From: Micrasema longulum
Taxonomy: Eukaryota; Arthropoda; Insecta; Trichoptera; Brachycentridae
Direction: 5' to 3'
DNA length: 64,000 nucleotides
NCBI GenBank assembly: GCA_022494885.1
Contig: JAGVSM010001675.1
Span: 1-64,000, forward strand
Shown one piece after another: positions 38,601-44,600 of the stretch (its first letter is position 1; the number at the start of each line of letters is the position of its first letter). Position numbers and translations under genes: made by a program. Under the pieces are notes generated by a model that was not told where the DNA came from, made no database searches, and was given only the letters and a program-made list of their open reading frames with translations.

Positions 38601-40193
38601 AGGTCATAAGCCCTGTAGATACCTAGACTTCTATATTACCTTTTTTTAAATGTTCTTAATTTCTGTTGTAATATGTTAATATAACAAGTTCCCCGGGAAG
38701 TTGAATCCAGTCTATGTCTACAAAAATTTGGACAAACTCAAAATATTGTTAATAGTCAAAATAGTAACTGTGTTTGCTGCTGCTATTGTAATCTGTTAAT
38801 TTTTACTATTGTTAAAAACGGCCCAAAAAAAAAAATATTTGGTAAAGCGTGATAATGGAAATAAGCATACTTTTTTATTGTTTTTTCAGTAGTCTTATTA
38901 ATATATCTTCACTTATATAAACATACTTTTAATGTATTACTCAAAATAAAAATAAAACATAATTAATACTTCATATAATACATGAAATATAATGGACTGG
39001 AGGGAAGAAATATTCTTGGTCAGTTTGTTTATGAATTAGACTTAAATATGCCAATTTGTACATTTTGACTGTATGCACTGTTTTGTCACCCAAAAAACTT
39101 AATAAACACTATTAGTCATCAACAAAGTGGTCAAAAAGTTTTGATAAGTCATGATAAACATGATAAGTCAATAAGAAAAGTGAAAGAAAGATAAAAAGAA
39201 ACAAAAACTATTATCGACTGTCCAGTCTTCATATGTACACTGGAACCTCTTTTAACACGGAGGATACATGGCAGTGCGGTGTAAAAAAGTACACTAAAAT
39301 GGAGCGCCCATAAGTTGTTTTTAATTAGTTTTTTTAAACTCCTGATCGAGCCACTCTCTTATTTTGCCATTATCACTTTTGGTAGTAGATACTATTTCTA
39401 AGATTGGCAAATTTAATATACATGAACCAAATATTTGTCCTTTTGCTATATTTTTTGCATCATGTTAACGAAAAGCCGACTGTATGATGTAAAAACGAAT
39501 ATCATTTAAATTTGTACAAAGTTAGAGAATTTTAATAAAGGAAAGGAGCGCGGCGATGAATCTACCTTTGATGGGATGTTCTTCAATATTGGAGCACTGA
39601 TGATGAAAGTTCACTATGAATTATTTGACGATTTTGATAACAGCTTTCTCAACGACGTGCCACAATTCCAAGTATTTCTTGTAAACGTATTTCAACAATG
39701 ATTGTATTCCAAAATCCACAAGGATTGTATAAGTAGTACTAACGTACTAACGTAATTCTAACGAATTGTAATGAATAAAAACCAAAAATGTAATTGAAAT
39801 TTACAGAAAATAGTTTCGCATCTCCATCTCATCATACGGCAGCAGGACTTGGTGATGTCAGCCACGAAGCTGGTGGAGATCGTACAGAGTTCCAGATGCA
39901 CGGACAACACGGACCGCACAGCTACAAGTTTGGATATGACACAGGAAAGGGGTAATAAAACACTTCAATCATATACAATGTACATCCGCAAAGTCAACAA
40001 TTTTCCTAGGTGTGTAAATAATTAATTTTATTTCAGAAAAAATCGCCAGTTCCGATACGAAGAAAGAGATAATGATGGATATGTCAAGGGTCACTACGGA
40101 TTCTACGATAAACGGGGAAAACTTCAAGTAGTGAACTACGATGCTCATCCGGATCATGGTTTCCACGCAGAAGGATCCTTTGGAAAAGTGTAG
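11699..40193 (+). CDS. RR-type (chitin_bind_4) cuticular protein, five exons
   Basis: The coding exons are 11699-11719, 36066-37073, 37482-37578, 39807-39951 and 40037-40193; they sum to 1,428 nt (475 residues plus TAG), with every junction at GT...AG and the frame kept. Exon 1 encodes only MAFFLSL. Joined to exon 2 this gives a signal peptide of about 18 residues (MAFFLSLGLLITTSIVSA before QEF). The middle (about residues 30-250) is rich in Pro, Ser, Thr and Tyr. A Lys/Glu/Gln-rich probable coiled coil ends exon 2 (about 310-343). The C-terminus holds the Rebers-Riddiford chitin-binding region, from SYKFGYDTGKGKNRQF through GYVKGHYGFYD to NYDAHPDHGFHAEG, ending close to the stop. The family is secreted and binds chitin in the exoskeleton. 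A tiny first exon splitting the signal peptide is usual for insect cuticle genes, but a 24.3-kb first intron is extreme. Poly(A) signals AATAAA lie at 40876 and 40892. The RR subclass is not assigned. Confidence 0.9.
12110..12760 (-). mobile_element. RTE-type LINE C-terminal remnant
   Basis: On the minus strand, MYQGSMFTRDGMTEKDIERR followed by VRAGNRVNGALKSILENKYLS and VLVPTLMYGSEV is the classic tail of RTE-family open reading frames. Further 3' (about 12170-12290) the reading LCWFGHVERTDSERTAKNIYN followed by NVNVDGCRNRGILRK continues it in another frame. The reverse transcriptase catalytic part is missing. A related degraded tail lies at 35265-35405 on the plus strand. Confidence 0.8.
12930..13134 (-). 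repeat. tRNA-derived SINE, family C
   Basis: Read on the minus strand the head resembles a tRNA: a box-A-like segment (tggttcatgggtcagcg), then a box-B-like 'agggtcgattctcg'. It continues into a body shared with the copy at 20036-20233 ('ttcacgcttcaggtaccgcc' against 'cttacgcttcatgtgccag'). Such elements are transcribed by RNA polymerase III and copied by LINE enzymes. It is not a functional tRNA gene, since the arms do not pair and an anticodon stem is lacking. Confidence 0.65.
13266..13426. repeat. Foldback MITE, 'accggtcactgg' family, complete copy
   Basis: The arms 13266-13332 and 13360-13426 are near-perfect complements, from 'agaaataaaagacgagtg' to 'gaccggtttcatcg' and back. The loop contains 'cagtctcgaagatatcgcgaaagcgatg'. 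Other copies are at 30885-31241 (split) and 44015-44177. There is no coding capacity. Confidence 0.8.
13470..13995 (+). mobile_element. LINE 3' end (CR1/jockey-like)
   Basis: The frame at 13518-13931 includes SLQDCRNKSDRIVLFKILNS followed by LFDAPELLSSIKLNIPTRNLR, the C-terminal pattern 'RR...D..FL.K..N...D.P.LL..I...VP.R..R' of non-LTR retrotransposons. The 3' side ends in 'tatacaataaataaatgaata', a simple A-rich tail. Frame disruption after about residue 75 shows decay. Confidence 0.7.
14000..15105. other. Gene-free A+T-rich stretch
   Basis: No gene or clear repeat boundary is supported. The ORF at 14728-14910 has no recognisable similarity. Confidence 0.4.
15113..15190 (-). repeat. tRNA-derived SINE head, family B (fragment)
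   Basis: The complement contains 'ggtccgaagtttgacccc', a decayed box B, preceded by 'cccgtagattaaggattaaaggtcagag'. It aligns by eye with the heads at 34405, 59199 and 63644. Confidence 0.5.
15242..16235. repeat. Two family F copies with MITE sequence between
   Basis: Plus-orientation copies of the 310-bp family occupy about 15242-15600 and 15905-16230. Both carry the 'gggcttatgacctgt' core and the 'aaagagctgaaacctttat' or equivalent 3' part. The second ends at 'aggcaacgcct', a hairpin also found at the termini of other copies. The segment 15640-15760 belongs to the 'gatgaagatagc' MITE family. Confidence 0.6.
16240..16970. other. Gene-free stretch
   Basis: No coding region, RNA gene or recognisable repeat is supported here. 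Confidence 0.4.
16975..17402. repeat. Family F repeat, two partial copies in opposite orientation
   Basis: The end 'agactggctggatttcctccctagggag' at 16990-17018 is repeated as its complement at about 17103-17130. It is followed by a minus-orientation copy, with 'aaaggtttcagctctttta' at 17210 and 'gttgtcacaaatttaaat' at 17377. Together they make a small interrupted palindrome next to the larger one at 17444. Confidence 0.55.
17444..19413. mobile_element. Large foldback element (about 480-bp arms, about 985-bp loop)
   Basis: The left arm (17444-17921) and right arm (18908-19413) are reverse complements at high identity over nearly their whole length. From outside inwards each arm holds a full family F copy ending at the 'aggcgttgcctagt' hairpin. 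A second, internally deleted F copy follows with the same deletion junction on both sides (cagtcaatctctg), then unique sequence ('agctttttaaatatta' and 'aggattaaaaatcatcat'). The shared junction shows that one arm was copied from the other, or both from one parent. The loop carries one more partial F copy (17945-18060) and no coding frame that I recognise. Structurally this is a foldback transposon or an inverted duplication. Confidence 0.75.
19525..19672 (+). repeat. tRNA-derived SINE, family A
   Basis: The head 'ggcggcctccgtggtgtagtg' followed by 'gtcaagacgctta' contains a good box A (tggtgtagtgg). The body 'gaattcaccactgtaattggg'-like sequence and 'cctcctggcctgttggggtg' are shared with the copies at 56196 and 56546, and it ends in an A-rich tail. 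Box B is decayed in this copy. Confidence 0.75.
20036..20233 (-). repeat. tRNA-derived SINE, family C
   Basis: On the minus strand the head reads 'ggttttgtggtgtagtggtc' (box A tggtgtagtgg) and then 'tctcgggtttgattccgg' (box B ggtttgattcc), with spacing like a tRNA. The body matches the copy at 12930-13134. Trinucleotides that would form an anticodon loop lie in unpaired, diverged sequence, so this is a SINE and not a tRNA gene. Confidence 0.75.
20240..21495. other. Gene-free stretch
   Basis: No gene is supported. The reading frame at 21282-21500 has no recognisable similarity. Confidence 0.4.
21500..21775 (+). repeat. Family F repeat copy
   Basis: Contains 'gaagcttatgacctgtcatt', 'gttgatgtttgtgaagttaa' and 'gaagcaacgcctg', and thus the standard order of the family, ending at the terminal hairpin. 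Confidence 0.65.
21798..21910. repeat. CpG-rich palindromic MITE
   Basis: The ends 'cctgggctggtattccaaac' and 'gtggttcagaatagcacccc' are inverted copies, and the middle 'tctcgtgtatttacatac' pairs with 'aaaatacacgaga'. The unit is 113 bp, in the same family as those at 2400-2759. Confidence 0.75.
22154..22519. repeat. MITE with long inverted repeats, TA-flanked
   Basis: The ends 'caggatgttcattaaacc' and 'gggtttaaagaacactctg' begin inverted repeats of 40 bp or more that include 'tgtcacatccgaaaccacga'. TA lies on both sides (22152-22153 and 22520-22521). A second inverted pair inside contains 'aaatggctacttacttctgc' and its complement. Relatives are at 46014-46287 (complete) and 24433-24510 (one end). 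TA flanks suggest a Tc1/mariner-type enzyme, though TTA also fits, so PIF/Harbinger is possible. Confidence 0.75.
22525..23425. other. Gene-free stretch
   Basis: No gene is supported. The ORF at 22782-23054 on the minus strand has no recognised motif. Confidence 0.4.
23435..23935 (-). mobile_element. LINE 3' end (CR1/jockey-like)
   Basis: The minus-strand frame at 23626-23916 includes CIDAQDIVAQINLNVPHRNL and PLPRIFRTMNKF, matching the LINE C-terminal pattern 'C.....L..I....P.R..R...' and 'P..R....YN'. Downstream on that strand comes a run of A residues and an A+T-rich simple repeat (23440-23530), as expected for a LINE tail. No catalytic domain is present. Confidence 0.6.
24433..24510 (+). 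repeat. Single end of the TA-flanked MITE
   Basis: 'caggatgttctttaaaccct' and 'gaaaccacgatgataagtat' match the left end of the MITEs at 22154 and 46014. No matching right end follows, so this is a truncated copy. Confidence 0.65.
25868..26293 (-). mobile_element. LINE 3' end with a 5' inverted duplication
   Basis: On the minus strand YCNKYGKRTLQYSIPKIFNM continues LPNNIKNTELNTGVRRSLKL and WLLEKSFLY, then a stop. This is the last segment of a CR1/Rex-like ORF2, followed by an A/T-rich 3' tail (25868-25930). The first 50 bases of the fragment are present again in inverse orientation: 26175-26224 and 26244-26293 are reverse complements at 49 of 50 positions, separated by 19 bases. The result is a hairpin at the 5' end of the insertion. 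Confidence 0.75.
26336..26570. repeat. Two adjoining CpG-rich palindromic MITEs
   Basis: The first unit (26336-26451) has 'gctctcgcggccgtagaaaa' paired with 'ttttcaacggccgcgagacc'. The second (26445-26570) runs from 'ctggggtggtattctgaacg' to 'cgtccagaaaaccagcccag'. They share the boundary 'ctgggg', suggesting insertion of one into the end of the other. Both sit inside the hAT transposase pseudogene. Confidence 0.7.
28610..29125 (-). mobile_element. LINE reverse transcriptase fragment (R1/I/jockey type)
   Basis: On the minus strand ILGPTLWNVLYDDVMAVDVA runs into VELVCYADDLTISV, which holds the catalytic YADD. KLWMETNKLEFAPEKTEAMI then follows, and ITYLGVTIDRRLTMKTHI. This is the canonical order LGP.LWN-YADD-L..A..KTE-YLG of a reverse transcriptase. 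It breaks off on both sides, at 29125 upstream of LGP and near 28680 after FSTLLPV, and lies inside the hAT element. The open frame is intact over about 170 codons, so the insertion is younger than its host element. Confidence 0.85.
29842..29872. repeat. Perfect 31-bp palindrome
   Basis: The arms of 15 bp on each side of a single central base (A at 29857) are exact complements, beginning 'aatgctttgaaagag'. It lies inside the left subterminal region of the P-like element. It could be a protein-binding site or a hairpin; the sequence does not decide. Confidence 0.85.
30040..30526 (+). CDS. THAP-domain protein fragment (P-element-type transposase N-terminus)
   Basis: The ATG at 30040 opens MPCCVVLKCRNAAGINKKQD. 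A donor at 30117 (gt, in gtaagtag) and an acceptor ending at 30276 (ttttag) join exon 30040-30116 to exon 30277 onward in frame. The protein then reads FPDEKRKTEWIKIIQIV, FWKPTKRSIICSMHFEEKCF and about 35 more residues. The zinc-binding C2CH set is complete (Cys4, Cys9, then CSMH), and the invariant Trp (EWI), Pro (KPT) and Phe (HF) of THAP domains are present. The terminal AVPTIF-like box is missing. Frame 1 ends at TGA 30524-30526, or a further donor at 30513 could extend the gene. THAP domains bind DNA and mark P transposases and host proteins derived from them. The 31-bp inverted repeats around it argue for a transposon gene. Confidence 0.7.
32107..32208. repeat. CpG-rich palindromic MITE, near-perfect copy
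   Basis: The 'gggctggtattccgaacgc' start and the 'gttcggaataccagccca' end are exact complements over the outer 18 bp. The middle 'gcgcgatataacgcg' pairs with 'cgcgctataccgcgc'. This is the best-preserved copy of the family. Confidence 0.85.
32995..33320 (+). mobile_element. LINE C-terminal remnant (CR1/R1-like)
   Basis: The frame at 33006-33239 contains HTHNTRLKTKGSLFVPRITN followed by YFGERTLNCVVPRLFNDLPQ, matching the 'H.TR....L..P......G.RS....P.LWN.LP' pattern close to the C-terminus of non-LTR ORF2 proteins. A stop and an A+T-rich tail follow. Confidence 0.75.
33420..33742 (+). pseudogene. Transposase C-terminal zinc-finger fragment (DDE_1 type)
   Basis: After a basic, acidic-tipped segment the reading frame shows CIICDDYGQNHEIWYRCVLC followed by GIWTHADCSGYDF and a stop. 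Cys-x2-Cys, Cys-x2-Cys and His-x2-Cys pairs are spaced like a PHD-type finger, and the W-x2-C and W-x-H-x2-C arrangement is typical of the C-terminus of pogo/Tigger-like transposases in insects. The ATG at 33545 is internal to this tail. An in-frame stop (33499 region) separates it from upstream sequence. Confidence 0.6.
34201..34245. repeat. Pentanucleotide microsatellite (TGATC)n
   Basis: About nine units of TGATC (read as tctga in another phase) in tandem, with one changed unit (tttga). It is a simple repeat. Confidence 0.9.
34405..34560 (+). repeat. tRNA-derived SINE, family B
   Basis: The head 'tagttccgtggctagtgttg' followed by 'aaggttcgaaccttac' gives box A (tggctagtg) and a perfect box B core (ggttcgaac). 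The body 'gaaaatggcatcaagattca' and 'aatattttgttcaat' is shared with 37147-37275 and 63644-63800. Confidence 0.75.
34975..35170. repeat. Decayed interspersed repeat shared with 63330-63480
   Basis: 'ttgttatttttttagacagag' followed by 'tatcagaataaaa' occurs as its complement near 63413-63450, together with neighbouring matches. The family is unidentified. Confidence 0.5.
35265..35405 (+). mobile_element. RTE-type LINE tail, degraded
   Basis: 'ctgggctggtttggacatgt' opens a frame reading LGWFGHVGRMDNERTA, then a stop, with further matches to the 12170-12290 fragment in other frames. Several stops and shifts are present. Confidence 0.65.
37147..37275 (+). repeat. SINE family B, partial, in intron 2 of the cuticle gene
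   Basis: 'tgaggtttaatccaactcta' is a decayed box B region. The body 'ctgaaaattcaaatattttg' and 'taaataagaacttttag' matches the copies at 34405 and 63644. Confidence 0.55.
38570..38760 (-). repeat. Family F copy in intron 3 of the cuticle gene
   Basis: Contains 'aggtcataagccctgtagat', 'ttctgttgtaatatgttaat' and 'aaaatttggacaaactcaaa' in minus orientation. The rest of intron 3 (37579-39806) is A+T-rich without recognisable content, apart from a TA microsatellite near 38120. Confidence 0.65.
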
Positions 40194-41682
40194 TTCTTTA
40201 TAAGATGTAAGTGTTTAATATTATAATTCATCATCAAGAATACAAAGTGGTTTTAACAAACACAAACTCTTACAACTTCTAATAAAACGCAAGAGTTAGA
40301 ATATAAGTTTTACTCTAAATATCTGTGAATTTTTATTAAAAAAAAAATTACATATGTAAAATTTAAGAAGAGAAATTGTTATTCAGAAATCTTTTATAAT
40401 TTTTTTTTTTGATTAATGTTAAAAAGAAAATTTATTGAGAAATGCCACATGCCACTTATATGTATATTTATGTATGCACAGGTAAAAATGTAGATCTAGG
40501 AAACTGAATGAGATAAAAAAACTAAGTTTTCATTAAATGGTCGGTCAATAAAATAATCAGTTTATGCAGGTTTTTGAATGTAACAAATTCAGAAATAAGG
40601 TAGGATACCTAATTATGTGATTTCACTAGTTTGTACATAATAATAGATAGGAATGTAATATTTATACTAAAAATACTGATGTGAAATGTTCTCTGTCTCT
40701 GATGTAATGTGTTAAAAACAACTTCTTATAAATTCAGTAAGAAAGGTATATAGAGAATGATTTATTTTCCCAAACATAAAATTCAAGCATTGTGGTATTG
40801 ACTGACCAAGATTTAATAACACAAAAATTGAGAAGTGAAAATAACAAAAAATGTATAAGTTATACTTTTTTATAAAATAAACATGTTTTTAAATAAATAG
40901 TATTTTATTTTATGTGAAAGTATTGAAATTGCTACTTTACATAATCATACATATTAAATTGTATCTTTAGTTGTCGAAAATCACATCAGCTGGAATATGT
41001 TCCTTTATTCTTGCGGTGAGGGACCAAGAGTTTATGGAGTCAGAAAGTTTAGGTGGGTGAATCGACTTTTTGTATTTATTTTATATATTTATTGCATTAA
41101 AAAGTACACATATTTAAAACTAGTGAATTAGAAAATTAATACGGATCGTCCTCCGGTTAAGATAGTCTCCATATGACATGGCTCAGCCTGTTCTAAGATG
41201 GAGATTTTTTATGATTTACAGTAAGATAAGTAGTTCTATATAAATGTTTTTTTTTTATATATTCATAGAAATACATATATATAACAAAAAAATAATAATA
41301 AAACAATAACAACAAAAAAGAACTAAAATTACTTAATTATAAATGCATAGCTAATTAAATATAAGAATTTGATAATCATAATTATGTAAATAGAAGGTTT
41401 TTTGTGGAAGGAAGACGGAGGCGGGTACAGAGCGAGTGATATCGAGTACAAGGTTATCAAAATGGAACAAAACATGATTTTATAGATGAGATACCTAATC
41501 AATAATAACAATGTTCAGTTGAAATAATTATATTTTTAATTTTATTTCAACTTTTAGGTTTAATAAAAAAATACATAGAACAATGTAAAAATAATGTATA
41601 TCATTGTAGGTTTAGAAATTGAAAATATTTCAAATGGGATATAACTTTGTACAATTTTTTTTTTTTTTAAATAATTTTTTTT
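40194..41682. other. Convergent 3' region between the cuticle and DERA genes
   Basis: The cuticle gene's 3' untranslated region probably ends after the AATAAA signals at 40876-40881 or 40892-40897. DERA's minus-strand signal (TTTATT on the plus strand) is at 41541-41546. No further gene is supported. Confidence 0.6.
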
Positions 41683-44600
41683 TTAGATAAATGAAAATTT
41701 ACTACTAGGACAAATGATATTATTTGCAGACTCATAAAACCATTTTTCTATGTCTCCAAGTAATCCAGAGGCTCCAATGCGGAACAGTGCAGGAGTAAGC
41801 CATTCATCTCCCAGTTGAGTTTTTACAAGGATTAACCAGTTAATGGCATCCTGACAAGTTCTCAGGCCACCCGCCGGCTTCAGACCAATCTAGAATGTAA
41901 AATAATTATACCCTTTGTAGATTTTTATTTATTTTATTTTTTACACTTTATATGCATATACAATTTTACATATAAGGGCAGGCATATTGCCTTAAGGCAA
42001 TTTCTTCCTACCTACCCAAACCGTTCAGATTGTGAAAATTATAAGTACATGGACATATTTTAACAGAACACAATTTTATATAACAATTTAAAACAAAAAT
42101 GAACTAAAAGAAATTACACTTTACTATGGAATACATTACTATACTATTATGTAAATATAATTTACTAGTGCCATTTTAAAAGCAGATTTTCTTAAGCACA
42201 TTATAAATATGTTAAACATTCCAATTGGTTTAAAAAAAGACTTCATATTGTCAATGTTCAGGCAAAAGTCAATAACAAAAAAGTTTAAAATTAGAATTAT
42301 TTGTTTTTTTGCTATGTGAATTTATATTACTATATAAAAAAACATTAAAGAAAACATGACAAAAATATTTCCTTTAATAAAAATAAATATTTGACAAAAT
42401 TATAATAATTATTTTTATAATATTATTGTAATTATTCTTCCTTTCACTAACTCTATAGCTTGCATTGCCCAGATTATAAACAATAAAAAGTCACTTAACC
42501 AAATTTTAGCCACCTTGCCTCATTAAAAACCTTGCAGGGCTGCAATTATAAACGCTATCTTCATCAGTACATATCGAGACGGTATAAAGTAATATTGATA
42601 TTTATGTATGAAAATGTGTATATTTGTATGGAAATTCGAAGTATCTTCATCGGCAACCTACAATTGAATATATTTGGAAAAAAAATTGTAAACATATTCT
42701 ATTTTTCATTCAGAAAACTAAATTTTACTTTGAAGTTAAAATAAAGATAAATTTTAACTTCTTATTAGAATACGGGCCTAGATATTTTAAAATGCCTTAG
42801 AAGAAAAAAGTTACCAATGGAATTAAAAAAAAAGAATGAATTATTATGTTGTGTACATAAAATCTCCAAAACAAAAAAATCAAATTTTTCTTTGGTCTCC
42901 AAACTTTTAAATGCAATTTCTCAAAATAACATTTTTTGGATTTGTTACTGACTTTCGCCTGAGCGGCGACGATAGTTTTTTGAAATAAACATTTTTACAA
43001 ATTTGGGGTATTGTAGATGATAATAATAATAATTTTTACAAGATGTAAGTAATACATAAAATATAAAAAATACCTTTTTTCCAGTCAACTGATAAAATTC
43101 TCTAATAGATCTACACATAACCAATCCAACTGCCAATGTCGCATTGACTCCCTCTTTTCCTGTTGAAGTTTTTATAAAATCACAACCAGCAAACATAGCC
43201 AACATTGCTGCTTTGTAGACCTTTAAAAAACATATTGCCAATCATTAATATTCAAATGTTTATTTTTTTTTTTTTTCATATTTTGTAGATGTTATACTGG
43301 TAAAATAAAAAAGATATATTTTACAAAAAAGTAGATATACAAAAGTAGATATATTTTAAATAATATGTATTACATTCACATTTCTAGTAATATTATAAGT
43401 TTTGTATGATTAGTTATTTTATGTTATGTATAATTTTTATATGACAACATTTATAATAACAATATTATGTGGAAGCCTCTAATTGGACTTTATGATATGT
43501 ATTTATGGTATAATTGTATCTTATAAATTTATAAATGTCTGTTGGCTTTCCAATGAAATAAAATAAAATAAGAAGTTTTTTAATGATATCTTTATAATTA
43601 TGAATTGATCTCAAATGAATACATTATGTAAAAGATTCATAGTGGCAAAAGAGATATTTGGTATATTTTAATTGGGTTATTTCACCACCTAGACTTTTTT
43701 TAATTTACGTTTTATCGTCTATCTATTTTTATAAATTGTATTATTATAACATGTATGTTTTCCATTCCTATGTTTCCCTTATCCATTTCATACAAGCTTC
43801 CCGGAAGTGAAGGGCTCTACTAGTCTGGAGCAAAGAAGCAAATGGTTAAAGACTTCCTCATCAAAAATCAAGAATTCAAAATGTAAAAGTATAATGTTAA
43901 ATCTTTATTTCTCCTTTTTTAAATTCAGCCATTATTTTTTTTTAAAAGGAGATAATTTTCTGTTTGTCTGTATTACTATTAGTTTGCAAAATCTAGTTTT
44001 CAATATTTTAAAGCATTCAAAATTGTTAGTGACAATTCTTGGTGCAAGTTTATTTAAATTTATTATGGAAGTAAAAGACAAGTGATAGTTAATGTGATAG
44101 AGGAGATGTCACGAAAGCGATGAAACCGGTCACTGGTTATTCCAAATTTTAGTATCACATCTTTTATTTCTATAATAAATAAAATATTTAATCTATATTA
44201 GAATAAAATTAAAACTAAAATTACTAATTAAAGAGTTGCCTTACATTGGTCATAGAACCCAGCTCTCCAATGGCCAAGATTACTTTCATGTTACTTGGTC
44301 CACACGCTGTCCTCATCTGAAGAAGTTCTTCAAACAACAATCGCCAGTTTCCAGTCAGAACTAAGCTTCGGTCAATCACAACATCAATCTCAGATGCACC
44401 ATTTTCTATTGCAAATTTTATTTCCTGAAGACGAGTTTCCAGAGAGTACTGACCAGTAGGAAAGCCTGTTGCCACTATAAAATATTGGAGTTAGGTACCT
44501 GCATATTTTTTGAAGATTTAAAAACATTATTTTCATGTGAATACATTATAATGGATGGATAAAATACACATATCAAAAAGATTCAAGAAATTAAAAAAAA

